DNA from: an uncultured Lachnospiraceae bacterium
GTDB taxonomy: Bacteria > Bacillota > Clostridia > Lachnospirales > Lachnospiraceae
Assembly: GCA_910584945.1 (NCBI GenBank)
Contig: CAJUDY010000017.1
Span: 1-64,000 of the forward strand
Direction of reading: 5' to 3'
DNA: 64,000 bases
Shown: piece by piece, positions 42,956 through 52,423 of the stretch
How positions within the stretch are numbered: the stretch's first letter is position 1
Layout: every line of letters begins with the position of its first letter
The notes under the pieces: generated by a model
What the model saw: the letters and a program-made list of their open reading frames with translations, nothing else
What the model was told of the DNA's origin: nothing
Databases searched by the model: none
Position numbers and translations under genes: made by a program

Positions 42956-44515
42956 TTACCTGATTTCGCGGACAAAGACTGCCGTCGCCGCCGGAACCGT
43001 CAGCGTTCCGTTCTCAAGCTTCAAGTCCTGACCATTTTGGTACAGTACCTCTCCCAGCGTTCCGTCATAAGGGAACGCAGCCTCTTTCCCTGAGGGATTG
43101 AGTACGATCAGCACCGAATCTTTTCCGTCCGTCCTGCGGTAAGCCAGCGGATACGCATGATCCTCGCAGTACAGGAATTCGATCAGCGCCTCGCTCTGAA
43201 GCACTGGCGTGCCCTTGCGGATCTCGATCAGCTTCTTCACTTCGTGATAAATGGAATCCGGATCTGCCAGCGCTTTCTCCACGGTGGGACGGTCTTCTTT
43301 CGGGTCGATGGGAATATACAGATCCTCTGCCTTGCCATCGGAGAATCCCCCGTTCAGCCCGCCGTTCCACTGCATGGGAGAACGGGAGCCGGTTCGGATA
43401 TAACCGCCTTCCACCGATACCACATCCGACAGATACCGCATCCCGATCTCGTCTCCATAGTAAATAAACGGCGCTCCCGGAAGAGACAATAAGAATGCGA
43501 ACACAATCTTTACTTCTTCTTCATCCAGCCACTTGGTCAGACGTTCCATATCGTGATTGCCGGAAGGCACACAAATCATCCCTTTGCCGTTGGTCGGCTC
43601 ATAGCACATCCGATAATAGTCGATAAAATCCTTGGCATTGCCGGTCCCCTCCCGGGAAAAATACGGGTTATCTCCGTGATAGAGATCCGTATAATGACTC
43701 GGGCCAAAATGCAGCATGAAGTCCATATGATATCCGGACCGAAGACTCCTGTCCGGCTGTCCCCACTCGGAGATCATGGCCGCGTTCGGGAACTCCCGAT
43801 CCAGGAATTCTCTGAAATCCTGCCAAAGGGCAATGGTCCCCTCCTGCTCCGGATCATTTTTCACCAGCGAGCCTGCCATATCCACGCGGAATCCGTCGCA
43901 TCCCATCTGAAGCCAGAATCTCATCACGTCCTTGATGGCCTCCCGGGTCGCCAGCGCATCCTCGGAATCCATCGGCTGCTGCCAGCCAGGATCGCTGATC
44001 TCATAGAATCCATAATTCAGACAGGGCTGATGTGCGTAAAAATTCACACCCACGCTGCCGTTCCGGTCGCTCATGCCCCGCAGAAAGCCTTTGACGCTTC
44101 CGACGCCTTCAAAGTCTTTCCATGCGTCATCGGTCCATACATAACGGCCGGAATAAGGATTGTGTTCCGGCTTTAAGGATTCCTGGAACCATACATGATC
44201 CCAGGACGTATGTCCTGGCACCAGATCCAGCATGATATGCATACCGCGGCGGTGCACCTCTTCGAACAGGCGCTTCAGATCGGAGTTGGTCCCGTAGCGG
44301 GGCGCCACTTTCATGTAATCCGAAACATCATATCCTGCATCCAGAAACGGAGACTCAAAACAGGGGTTCAGCCAGAGAGCGTTGCATCCCAGTTCCCTGA
44401 TGTAGTCCAGATGATCGATAATTCCCTGAATATCCCCGATTCCGTCCGCATTCGTATCCGCAAACGACTGCGGGTATATCTCATAAAAGATTGCATTTTT
44501 CAGCCATTCAACCAC
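42956..44515 (-). CDS. GH13 glycosidase (alpha-amylase family)
   Basis: 519 residues from GTG at 44515; the upstream in-frame TTG is part of the Shine-Dalgarno (TTGGAGG). Motifs are NALWLNPCFESPF, MLDLVPGHTSWDH (region I), CDGFRVDMAGSLVKN (region II), ISEWGQP (region III) and PSGNHDMERL (region IV). No signal peptide, so it is probably intracellular and acts on oligosaccharides imported by the linked ABC transporter. It is the last gene of that operon. It is distinct from the convergent GH13 at 41222 and closer to cyclomaltodextrinase- or glucan-hydrolysing groups, but the specificity is uncertain. Confidence 0.88.
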   Translation of the reverse strand: MVEWLKNAIFYEIYPQSFADTNADGIGDIQGIIDHLDYIRELGCNALWLNPCFESPFLDAGYDVSDYMKVAPRYGTNSDLKRLFEEVHRRGMHIMLDLVPGHTSWDHVWFQESLKPEHNPYSGRYVWTDDAWKDFEGVGSVKGFLRGMSDRNGSVGVNFYAHQPCLNYGFYEISDPGWQQPMDSEDALATREAIKDVMRFWLQMGCDGFRVDMAGSLVKNDPEQEGTIALWQDFREFLDREFPNAAMISEWGQPDRSLRSGYHMDFMLHFGPSHYTDLYHGDNPYFSREGTGNAKDFIDYYRMCYEPTNGKGMICVPSGNHDMERLTKWLDEEEVKIVFAFLLSLPGAPFIYYGDEIGMRYLSDVVSVEGGYIRTGSRSPMQWNGGLNGGFSDGKAEDLYIPIDPKEDRPTVEKALADPDSIYHEVKKLIEIRKGTPVLQSEALIEFLYCEDHAYPLAYRRTDGKDSVLIVLNPSGKEAAFPYDGTLGEVLYQNGQDLKLENGTLTVPAATAVFVREIR

Positions 44516-44564
44516 AATGATATCCTCCAAAATACAGTTTTGATACTTACCAAATTATACAGAA

Positions 44565-45665
44565 TTAATGACAGATCACATTCTCGCTGTCCGGATCAAA
44601 GAAATGCGCTTTCTCCATATTCGCAGCGATTTTATAAGCTCCCTTCTGAGGCTGTGTTCCGGTTGCGGGAATCTTCACGGTCACCCTGGTGTCTCCCACA
44701 TACATATACAGATTATAGTCTGCGCCCAAAAGCTCGCTGAAGCTCATCTCCACCGCCAGAGAATTGTCCTCTGTCCGCTGATCCTCCGTCAGGAAATCCT
44801 CCGGACGAAGTCCCATCACGACGGTTTTCGATACATAAGGCGTCAGAGCCTCCCACTTCTTCTTGGGAATCGCCAGCCGGTTCTCGCCGACTACTGCGTA
44901 GAACTTTTCATTCTCCTTTTTGATCACCGCATCGATAAAGTTCATCTGCGGGCTGCCGATGAAGCCCGCTACAAACAGGTTAACCGGCGTGTCGTACAGC
45001 GCCTGGGGCGTGTCGAACTGCTGGACGATTCCGTCCTTCATCACCACGATCCGGTCGCCCATAGTCATCGCCTCTGTCTGGTCATGGGTGACATAGACAA
45101 AGGTCGTATTTAATCTCTGATGCAGACGAGCAATCTCCGTCCTCATGGTCGCGCGGAGCTTGGCGTCCAGATTGGACAGCGGCTCATCCAGGAGAAATAC
45201 CGAAGGATTGCGGACCATGGCGCGTCCCAGTGCCACACGCTGTCTCTGGCCGCCGGAGAGCTCTTTTGGTTTGCGTTCCAGAAGATGCTCCAGGTCCAGA
45301 ACTTTGGCCGCCTCATGCACACGGCGGTCGATCTCGTTCTTGTCCTCCTTGCGCAGATTCAGTCCAAAAGCAATATTTTTATATACGTTCATATGCGGAT
45401 ACAACGCATAATTCTGGAATACCATCGCAATCTCGCGATCTTTGGGCGGTACCTTATTCACGACCCGGTCGCCGATATACAGCTCCCCTTCCGATACCGA
45501 CTCAAGACCGGCGATCATGCGCAGTGTGGTGGACTTTCCGCAGCCGGACGGTCCAACCAGAATAATAAATTCTTTATCTTTAATATCCAGGTTCAGATTT
45601 GGAACAACTGGTGACGTAGCGCCTGGATAAGTCTTTGTTACATTTTTAAAACGTATCGAAGCCAT
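44565..45665 (-). CDS. msmK: Sugar ABC transporter ATPase (MsmK/MalK type)
   Basis: 366 residues. The ABC domain shows Walker A GPSGCGKST, Q-loop FQNYALYPHM, signature LSGGQRQRVALGRAMVRNP and Walker B VFLLDEPLSNLD. It is followed by the MalK-type TOBE/regulatory domain (about 240-366). It powers carbohydrate import with the two permeases in this operon. MsmK-type ATPases can serve several transporters. It sits between the YesL gene and the GH13 gene. Confidence 0.93.
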   Translation of the reverse strand: MASIRFKNVTKTYPGATSPVVPNLNLDIKDKEFIILVGPSGCGKSTTLRMIAGLESVSEGELYIGDRVVNKVPPKDREIAMVFQNYALYPHMNVYKNIAFGLNLRKEDKNEIDRRVHEAAKVLDLEHLLERKPKELSGGQRQRVALGRAMVRNPSVFLLDEPLSNLDAKLRATMRTEIARLHQRLNTTFVYVTHDQTEAMTMGDRIVVMKDGIVQQFDTPQALYDTPVNLFVAGFIGSPQMNFIDAVIKKENEKFYAVVGENRLAIPKKKWEALTPYVSKTVVMGLRPEDFLTEDQRTEDNSLAVEMSFSELLGADYNLYMYVGDTRVTVKIPATGTQPQKGAYKIAANMEKAHFFDPDSENVICH

Positions 45666-45692
45666 AATATTTCCTCCATATTTAAATTCGAA

Positions 45693-46469
45693 TTATCTTC
45701 TTTTTCTTCCGCCCGGATGGGCCTGCCGGTTCCAGTCCGGATTGGAATAACTGCTCTCCTGATACAGAATTTCGGTAGTTCTATGCTCTTCGTCGATAAA
45801 TAATGCCTCTTTGGGCGCCGTATGTGTTTTTACCTCCATCTTTTCCGGATCAATCATGCGGAACGCCCGGAAAAAGAGAAAACAGTTCATATATGCGACC
45901 AGGCCAAATCCCATGGTTCCCCACAAAAAAATGGCGGCATTTATTCCATTCGGGTCCATAAAGAATGTCAGATACACTGCAAAAGCCGACAAAAGGATAC
46001 TCAAAATCGTCCAAGGCAAAGCTGCAATACTGAGAAGCCATGCATTTTTCAACGTGTCTGTCACCCGGTTCTTATACCTGGCCTGCAGCGGGAACAGATA
46101 CTGAAACCCGAACAAAAAGAGGATGCAGATTACAAAAAAACTGATCCGGTATACCTTTCCCAATACGCCGGTCATACTGGAGACAATCAAATAATAGACA
46201 CCCAGAAATGCCATTGCCAAAAGACAGATCATCCAGATCGCCGTCGCCTGCCGGAGGTTCTGACGAAACGCGTACCAGTACTGCTTGATGATCACGTCGT
46301 CCTCATCATCTGTGAGAATCGCCTGCATGCACGCAAAGAGCGCGGCAAGAGACGCTCCGATGGTGATCACCGGCAGTGAAAGAAGGCAGAACATCACATT
46401 GCACAAAAAGATGTTCGCCAGCTTCCGGAGCGCATTCATCAGAGGTCCGTTCATATCGAGCAAATTCAT
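45693..46469 (-). CDS. YesL family (DUF624) membrane protein
   Basis: 258 residues with about five hydrophobic helices, starting NGPLMNALRKLANIFLCNVM, typical of DUF624/YesL proteins found beside sugar ABC transporters in Firmicutes. The function is unknown; it may help transporter assembly or be a regulatory subunit. The C-terminal 50 residues are soluble and charged (HPGGRKRR end). It is 32 bp after the MalG-type permease. Confidence 0.82.
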   Translation of the reverse strand: MNLLDMNGPLMNALRKLANIFLCNVMFCLLSLPVITIGASLAALFACMQAILTDDEDDVIIKQYWYAFRQNLRQATAIWMICLLAMAFLGVYYLIVSSMTGVLGKVYRISFFVICILFLFGFQYLFPLQARYKNRVTDTLKNAWLLSIAALPWTILSILLSAFAVYLTFFMDPNGINAAIFLWGTMGFGLVAYMNCFLFFRAFRMIDPEKMEVKTHTAPKEALFIDEEHRTTEILYQESSYSNPDWNRQAHPGGRKRR

Positions 46470-46501
46470 AGCAACTGCCTTTCATAAATAAGAAGAAATA
46501 C

Positions 46502-47362
46502 TTATTTGATGGCGCCTTCTACCATACCATTCATAATCTGTTTCTGTGCAACAAGAAAAATGATCACCATGGGGATGATTGCAAGCAGCGCCGCTGTCAG
46601 AATCAGGTCCCACTGTTTGACATACGAACCGACGAATGCCTGCACTGCAACCGGAAGCGTCTTCACCTTTCCGTTCTGACCAAGCATCAGGGACGGAAGC
46701 AGGTAGTCGTTCCAGATCCACATACCGTTCAGAATCGTCACGGTTGTGATCACCGGCGCCAGCAGCGGGAAGATAATGCGGAAGAACGTGCCTTCCGGCG
46801 AACATCCGTCGATGGCTGCCGCTTCCTCCAGCTCATAGGGAATCCCCTTGATAAAACCGGTCAGAATAAACACTGTCATAGCTCCGCCGAAGCCGCAGTA
46901 TGCAAATACGATACCGGGAATGGACTGCAAAAGCGAAAGTCCTACAAACTGTCCCACATCACGGAACGTGGAAATCAAAGGCAGCATGACCACCTGGAAC
47001 GGAATAATCATGGATGCGATAAAGGTCATATAAATCACCGTGGACCATTTGGTCTTGTTACGGCAGATGACCCATGCCGCCATACCGCCGAACAACGCCA
47101 GCAGTACCAGAGACAGAACGGTAATGACCGCCGAGGTACCGAACGCATACCAGAAGTTGAAGTTGGAGTTATTGACTACCGCGGAAAGATTCGCCATCAA
47201 CTGGGATACGCTGACTCCGCCGAAGCCCACGGGATCGGCTACGATGTTGTTCGCGTTCTTAAAGGTGTTCATCACCACAAGATAGAACGGGAACAGCGTA
47301 TAGACTGCAATAATAATACCAATAACCGTAAGGATGATTTTTCTGGATTTCTTCATCTCCAT
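46502..47362 (-). CDS. Sugar ABC permease (MalG type)
   Basis: 286 residues, six predicted helices and the EAA loop ELEEAAAIDGCSPEGTFFRI that docks to the ATPase. An N-terminal helix follows KKSRKIILTVIGIIIAV. Its ATG shares one base with the stop of the MalF-type gene. Together they form the membrane channel of the transporter. Confidence 0.93.
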   Translation of the reverse strand: MEMKKSRKIILTVIGIIIAVYTLFPFYLVVMNTFKNANNIVADPVGFGGVSVSQLMANLSAVVNNSNFNFWYAFGTSAVITVLSLVLLALFGGMAAWVICRNKTKWSTVIYMTFIASMIIPFQVVMLPLISTFRDVGQFVGLSLLQSIPGIVFAYCGFGGAMTVFILTGFIKGIPYELEEAAAIDGCSPEGTFFRIIFPLLAPVITTVTILNGMWIWNDYLLPSLMLGQNGKVKTLPVAVQAFVGSYVKQWDLILTAALLAIIPMVIIFLVAQKQIMNGMVEGAIK

Positions 47363-48429
47363 TACATCTCCACCTCCTTGCTGTTGGATATACGAACCTG
47401 GATAATGGATACACAGGCCAGCACGATAAAGAAGAACACTGCCTTCGCCTGCCCAAGCGCATAGCTGTTCTTGGAGATGGCTGTATTATAGATATTGAGA
47501 GCCAGCATCTGTGTACCGTTGGTCAGATAACTTCCCATGAAATCTGCCACAGAACCTGTACCGTTGGTTAATGCCATGTTGACGTCGAACTGTTTGAACG
47601 CCGAGGTCAGAGTCAGGAAGGTACAAATAGTAATGGTCGATGCGATCATGGGAATCTTGATCTTCATCAATGTCGTAATCGCATTGGCGCCGTCGATCTG
47701 GGATGCTTCCAGCACATCCTTCGGCACCGTGGTAAGTCCGGTCACGTAGATCAACATGATATAGCCGGCATACTGCCAGACGTATACGACGATGATGGCT
47801 GCAAAAGCAGTATTGGTGGCGGACAGAATGGAATTCTGCATGTTCATGGTCTTGGCGGTGACCTGTACAAGCACATTGTTAAACGCAAACTGCCAGATAT
47901 AGCCCAGTACGATACCGCCGATCAGGTTGGGAAGAAAATATGCCGCGCGGAAGAAGTTCACACCTTTCAGCTTGCTGGTACACAGAAGTGCCAGCGCAAA
48001 GCCAACCAGATTGACCAGAATGATATTGAATACCACAAACAAAAAGGTAAGCAGAATCGACCAGATAAACGCCGGATCTTTGAACATGGACATATAGTTG
48101 GTGAATCCGATAAACTGATTGAATTTAATGCCGTTCCAGTCCGTGAAGGAATAAAAGATACCCAAAAGAAGCGGGATAATCACCGTCACCGCAAAAGTAA
48201 AAAGCAACGGGAACAAAAAGATAAAATTAATAATGCTGCGATGATGTTCCACCGTCGGGATAAAATACAGCCCGACCAAAAAAACGATCGCTCCAAGAAG
48301 CAGCAGAGCCCCTCTTATGGGATTCTCGCTGCCGCTGAAATCCATAACCAAAGCCGCCACCAGGCCGGCCGCACCGGCGATCAAAAGAACAAGAGACAGC
48401 ATCTTTCTGCTTGTTGAGTTTTCAGACAT
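47362..48429 (-). CDS. Sugar ABC permease (MalF type)
   Basis: 355 residues, about eight helices. The two N-terminal helices (LSLVLLIAGAAGLVAALVMD, GALLLLGAIVFLVGLYFI) precede the six-helix core, as in MalF-like subunits. The EAA loop is DVLEASQIDGANAITTLMKI. It pairs with the MalG-type protein and the solute-binding protein encoded just upstream. Confidence 0.93.
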   Translation of the reverse strand: MSENSTSRKMLSLVLLIAGAAGLVAALVMDFSGSENPIRGALLLLGAIVFLVGLYFIPTVEHHRSIINFIFLFPLLFTFAVTVIIPLLLGIFYSFTDWNGIKFNQFIGFTNYMSMFKDPAFIWSILLTFLFVVFNIILVNLVGFALALLCTSKLKGVNFFRAAYFLPNLIGGIVLGYIWQFAFNNVLVQVTAKTMNMQNSILSATNTAFAAIIVVYVWQYAGYIMLIYVTGLTTVPKDVLEASQIDGANAITTLMKIKIPMIASTITICTFLTLTSAFKQFDVNMALTNGTGSVADFMGSYLTNGTQMLALNIYNTAISKNSYALGQAKAVFFFIVLACVSIIQVRISNSKEVEM

Positions 48430-48551
48430 ATTACAACTCCTCTCTTGGCTAAAATTTATTTCATATTATACAGAAAGCTGGACGGCGGCATACCACCGCC
48501 GTCCAGCCTGTACTTTGATGCGTGTTTCTATACAGTTATTTTAGAATTTCA

Positions 48552-49904
48552 TCAGTTCGCGTAGCAAGCCTGAACTACCTGCTGCATGGTCTTCACGAAA
48601 CCTGCCGCATCCAGTCTGCCTGCCGCGTAGTCGTTGAACACCTGACCGGTGAAGTTCTGTGCCAGACCTTCTTTCATGCCAAGCCAATGCCATGCGGAGG
48701 TCTTGCCTGCGGTCTGATAGTCAATGATGGTCTGTGCAAAGGGATCAGACGCCACATAGGTACAGGATTTGAACGGGCTGATAAAGCCGGCCTCTTCCAC
48801 CAGCACCTGCTGAGCGGTAGACTCGGAACACCACTGAAGGAATGCCTTTGCCGCGTCTTTGTTGCCATCAGAGAACACTGCCCACCAGGACGGGGAGTTG
48901 GTCAGGATCGTATCCATGCCATCCTGGAACGCATAGGGAATCATACCGACCTTAAAGTTGCCTGCCGCCGCATAAGCGTCTGCGTCCGCAGTCGTCATGG
49001 TTGCGCCGATCCAGGAACCCTGGGTAACGAATGCGTATTTTCCGGACGCAAAGTTCAGGATCTGCTGATCATATGTACCGGATACCAGAAGCGCCGGATC
49101 GGAATACTGGTTCAGAAGACCCACGAAATTCGCAAAGTCGGTCAGACGCGCTTCGTCGAGTTTTCCGCCGTCGTTTAGCATATCGATGTAGGTGGTATCT
49201 TCACGGTCCAGACCGCCGTCGATATAGTTTGCAAATACATGGTTACCGGTGGACCAGTACAGGTTCGTCGCCTCTGCGCAATACCCAACCACCGCGTCAA
49301 TGCCAAGATCCGCTTTCTTCGAATCCAGAGTCTCGAACGCAGTCTTGATCGCATCCGGTCCCGTCAGGGTCGCGGGATCGATCCCGGCCTTCTCAAGAAT
49401 GTCTGCATTGTAAGCCAGACCCACTGCCTCTACGGTATACGGGAAGCCGATGGTTCCATTGGCATCTACATATGCTGCATCCGTATCGGAAGCCCATGCC
49501 TCTCCGCTCATATCTTCCAGCATGCCTTCCCAGTTCGCGAAGTCTGTCGCTCCGCCGTTTACGAAGATATCCGGCATATTGCCTGCCTGATAATAACCCT
49601 TCAGTGTTCCCTGGATGTCGATACCGCCGCCCATGGACTCGATCTCTACGGTAACGCCGGTCTCTTCCTTATACATCTCCGCCAGCTTCTTCAGCTGCGC
49701 GTCGATCTCAATCTTACCGTTCACCAGACGAATCGTATCTCCGGAAGCCGCCGAAGAGCCGCTGTCCTCAGAAGAACTGCTTTCCTCAGAACCGCCGTCT
49801 GACGCATTCGCGTCGGAGCCGCCGTCTGAAGAGCCGCCGCCGCACGCAACCAATCCCAATGTCATCATTGATGTCAACAGTACCGCAATTACTTTCCTTT
49901 TCAT
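48552..49904 (-). CDS. Sugar-binding lipoprotein
   Basis: 450 residues. Lipoprotein signal peptide with lipobox LVAC (Cys near 21), then a Ser/Gly/Asp-rich linker (about 22-60) and a type-1 extracellular solute-binding domain, with ATDFANWEGMLEDMSGEAW and a W-rich ligand face (WSTGNHVF, PSWWAVFSDG). It captures an oligosaccharide, probably maltodextrin-like given the linked GH13 enzymes. The promoter upstream is flanked by two operators. Confidence 0.93.
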   Translation of the reverse strand: MKRKVIAVLLTSMMTLGLVACGGGSSDGGSDANASDGGSEESSSSEDSGSSAASGDTIRLVNGKIEIDAQLKKLAEMYKEETGVTVEIESMGGGIDIQGTLKGYYQAGNMPDIFVNGGATDFANWEGMLEDMSGEAWASDTDAAYVDANGTIGFPYTVEAVGLAYNADILEKAGIDPATLTGPDAIKTAFETLDSKKADLGIDAVVGYCAEATNLYWSTGNHVFANYIDGGLDREDTTYIDMLNDGGKLDEARLTDFANFVGLLNQYSDPALLVSGTYDQQILNFASGKYAFVTQGSWIGATMTTADADAYAAAGNFKVGMIPYAFQDGMDTILTNSPSWWAVFSDGNKDAAKAFLQWCSESTAQQVLVEEAGFISPFKSCTYVASDPFAQTIIDYQTAGKTSAWHWLGMKEGLAQNFTGQVFNDYAAGRLDAAGFVKTMQQVVQACYAN

Positions 49905-49944
49905 TGTTTCCTCCTTTTAAGTGTGTATGACACCTTTTTTAGTT

Positions 49945-50021
49945 ACCTTTTGCGCATAAGGTCTATGTTTTGTATTTTACCATCATTTTTACCAAATGGC
50001 AATACCTTTTGCCCATAAGGT
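49945..50021 (-). promoter_or_regulatory. Transporter promoter with paired operators
   Basis: TTGCCA (49997-50002), 17-bp spacer and TAAAAT (49974-49979) on the minus strand. Two near-identical inverted repeats, ACCTTTTGCGCATAAGGT (49945-49962) and ACCTTTTGCCCATAAGGT (50004-50021), bracket it 59 bp apart. They are candidate sites for the LacI-family regulator encoded upstream. Confidence 0.7.
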
Positions 50022-50110
50022 TTGTATTTTTTTCGCATTATCTCATTTTTTTGTGCTTAGTGCGTACAACCCTTGATGATATTCGTCATATTGACGGAGA
50101 ATACAAGATC

Positions 50111-50152
50111 AAAAAATGCATACAGACGCCTTGCCGACATCCTGCATGCATT
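50111..50152 (-). terminator. LacI-gene terminator
   Basis: AATGCATGCAG/CTGTATGCATT stem (one G-U pair) followed by TTTTTTG on the minus strand. Confidence 0.75.
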
Positions 50153-50168
50153 CGTTCTTTTTCTACAT

Positions 50169-51185
50169 TTATTCAATCTGACGTACACTGTCGCGTACCA
50201 TAATCTCTATAGGAAGCTTCACATCCCACTCTGCCGGATCAGAACCCTTGATCATATCCAGCAGATATTCCACCGACATTTTCCCTTTTAATGTCACATC
50301 CTGTCTCACAGTCGTAAGCGCCGGCCGGACAATCCTGGATATCAGATTGTCATCAAAGCCGGTAATGGACAGATCTTCCGGTATCCGAACCCCATGATCG
50401 ACAAGATAGGCCATCAGGGTTGCCGCGTAATAATCCGAACAGCACATAAAAGCGGTGTAGTTCTTTGACCGCTGCCAGACTTCCCGCAGACTTGACCCCT
50501 GTTCCATCATTCCCGGACGGAGGATGATCAGGTCCTTCTCCCGCGCCTTTAATCCATGATCTTCCATAGCCTTTTGATGTCCTTTATAACGGATGTAATC
50601 CACACCCTCCATGTTATCAGCGAGAAAAGCAATGGCCCGATGTCCCTGCTCCAAAAGGTAACAGGTCATATCATAAGCCCCTTTTTCATCCTCAAGGCCG
50701 ATATTGACATACTTCATCACTTCTCTTGGCGCATAGCTGTCAATCAGAACCATGGGCTTTTTATACCTGCTCTTCACCTGCACAAAATCGTCATGAAGCA
50801 TACCGATCAGGATCAGCCCGTCCACATTCCAGGTCAGCACATTTCTCAGGATCTCCCGGATATCATCCGCCGTATAGATCATGATATAATATCCCCGCGC
50901 ACGAACCTCTGCTTCAATAGCGCCAAGAAGTTCTCCGAAAAACGGATCGGCAATCATATTCTCATACTTGTCCTTACGGCATTTCATTGCCACGCCGATG
51001 ATTCTCGAACAATTCTGCGTCAGACTCTGCGCGCTGATATTCGGAACATACTCATACTCCTCCAGAAGTTTCTCCACGCGCGCAACCGTTTTCTGCGATA
51101 CTTCGCTGGTCTTTCCATGGATGACGTTGGATACGGTGGTAGTACTGAGTCCCAGCATATCTGCCATATCTTTAATCGTTACCAT
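50169..51185 (-). CDS. LacI-family transcriptional regulator
   Basis: 338 residues from the ATG at 51185, which gives the canonical start MVTIKDMADMLGLSTTTVSN. The HTH with hinge helix (about 1-60) ends in PNISAQSLTQNCSRIIG. The periplasmic-binding-like sensor follows (GYYIMIYTADD, LILIGML, SITGFDDNLISRIVRPALTT). It probably represses the sugar transporter operon through the paired ACCTT...AAGGT sites. It has its own terminator, so it is transcribed separately. Confidence 0.9.
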   Translation of the reverse strand: MVTIKDMADMLGLSTTTVSNVIHGKTSEVSQKTVARVEKLLEEYEYVPNISAQSLTQNCSRIIGVAMKCRKDKYENMIADPFFGELLGAIEAEVRARGYYIMIYTADDIREILRNVLTWNVDGLILIGMLHDDFVQVKSRYKKPMVLIDSYAPREVMKYVNIGLEDEKGAYDMTCYLLEQGHRAIAFLADNMEGVDYIRYKGHQKAMEDHGLKAREKDLIILRPGMMEQGSSLREVWQRSKNYTAFMCCSDYYAATLMAYLVDHGVRIPEDLSITGFDDNLISRIVRPALTTVRQDVTLKGKMSVEYLLDMIKGSDPAEWDVKLPIEIMVRDSVRQIE

Positions 51186-51388
51186 AATACATGCCCCCAT
51201 CAACACCTTTAGAGGAATTTTAACATAATCCAGCATATCTGGCAAGAATCAAAAAGAGGGCCTTCATCCATATCACTTTATCTTCCTTTTTATCATCGCG
51301 CTGCTTTTTGATTATGCGGGACTCCGGGCACATTTTCCTCTTCTCAACCATTCGAACATTCTAATGAACTGAAGAGGCGGAAATACCA

Positions 51389-52423
51389 TTACGAATTTAC
51401 AAAAATGATGTTGCCATGCACCACCGGAAAAGAGATCCGCATCTCGCACCCTTCGCCCCACCGGGAGTGCGCTTCCATCGTCAGGTTCAGTTCCTTCGCC
51501 ATCTCGCTGGCAAGATACAGGCCCATGCCGGTGGCCTTTTTGCGTTCTTCACCGGAATTTCCGGTAAACCCCTTCTCGAAAATATAAGGCAGATCGCAGC
51601 TTTTCACACCGATGCCGTTGTCCCGGATACTCAGGAGACAGCGTTCCCCCTGCTGCGCAAAAGAAAAAGAAAGTTCCGGCTCCGAACCGCAGTATTTGAT
51701 GGAATTGCTGACGATCTGGCCCAGAAGAAATCGAAGTCCCCTCCGGTCTGAATAGACGGGATGGTCGGACAGGTCACATTGAATCCGGAACTGCTTTTCC
51801 AAAAGCAGCGGACGATAATCCTCCAGTACCTCGTCAAGGCAGACCCGAATCGAAAGGTGTTCAAATAAATAGTCCTTCCGAACCCCCTTTAACCGGGCGT
51901 AGAAGAGCATCTGGTCCACAGATTCCTGCAGTCGGCCCCGGATATGGTCCAGCTTCAGCTGCATGTCTTCCGACAATTCCTCCCGGCGGTTGTCCAGAAG
52001 CAGCGTCAGCAGGGAGAGGGGCGTCTTGGCCTCATGGGCCCAGGCTTCCACATATTCCTCGTAGTCGTCAAGCTGCGTCTGCAGCGCGGCATAGACGTCC
52101 TGTCGGCTGCGCAGAATTTGGCCCAGCAACTGGACGGAGTCCCTCTGGGACAGGCTGACATTTTCGGACAGCACTTCTTCCTGGTATTCATTGGGTTGAT
52201 GAAGAAAGTCTGCAAAGGCCCGTTTCTTTTTCTGCTCCTTAAATATCAATATCCGACATATGACGAAGAAGAGCAGGAGCGTGAACAGCAGAATCACCGC
52301 TGACATGGTGGAAAATGCCCGGGCGTCGGCGATCCACAAAAGCAGTGCTGCAAAGGCGTCGACGCCAAGCAGCAGAAGCAGCCACGGGAGATATTGGCGG
52401 AGGGGTTTTATCCATTGCTTCAT
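51389..52423 (-). CDS. BceS-type sensor histidine kinase
   Basis: 344 residues. Two close N-terminal membrane helices with almost no outer loop (about 12-62) mark an intramembrane-sensing kinase. HisKA has the BceS-style EAWAHEAKTPLSLLTLLLD, and HATPase_c has GQIVSNSIKYC, IRDNGIGVK and KATGMGLYLA. BceS kinases sense peptide antibiotics through their ABC transporter rather than directly. It overlaps the response-regulator gene (ATGA). A 10-bp inverted pair (AATCAAAAAG/CTTTTTGATT, 51247-51313) lies beyond its 3' end. Confidence 0.9.
   Translation of the reverse strand: MKQWIKPLRQYLPWLLLLLGVDAFAALLLWIADARAFSTMSAVILLFTLLLFFVICRILIFKEQKKKRAFADFLHQPNEYQEEVLSENVSLSQRDSVQLLGQILRSRQDVYAALQTQLDDYEEYVEAWAHEAKTPLSLLTLLLDNRREELSEDMQLKLDHIRGRLQESVDQMLFYARLKGVRKDYLFEHLSIRVCLDEVLEDYRPLLLEKQFRIQCDLSDHPVYSDRRGLRFLLGQIVSNSIKYCGSEPELSFSFAQQGERCLLSIRDNGIGVKSCDLPYIFEKGFTGNSGEERKKATGMGLYLASEMAKELNLTMEAHSRWGEGCEMRISFPVVHGNIIFVNS

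Noticed and set aside
51247..51313. Inverted pair AATCAAAAAG / CTTTTTGATT between the LacI and BceS genes
   Set aside because: The arms are AT-rich and about 47 nt apart without further pairing, so a meaningful structure is not supported.
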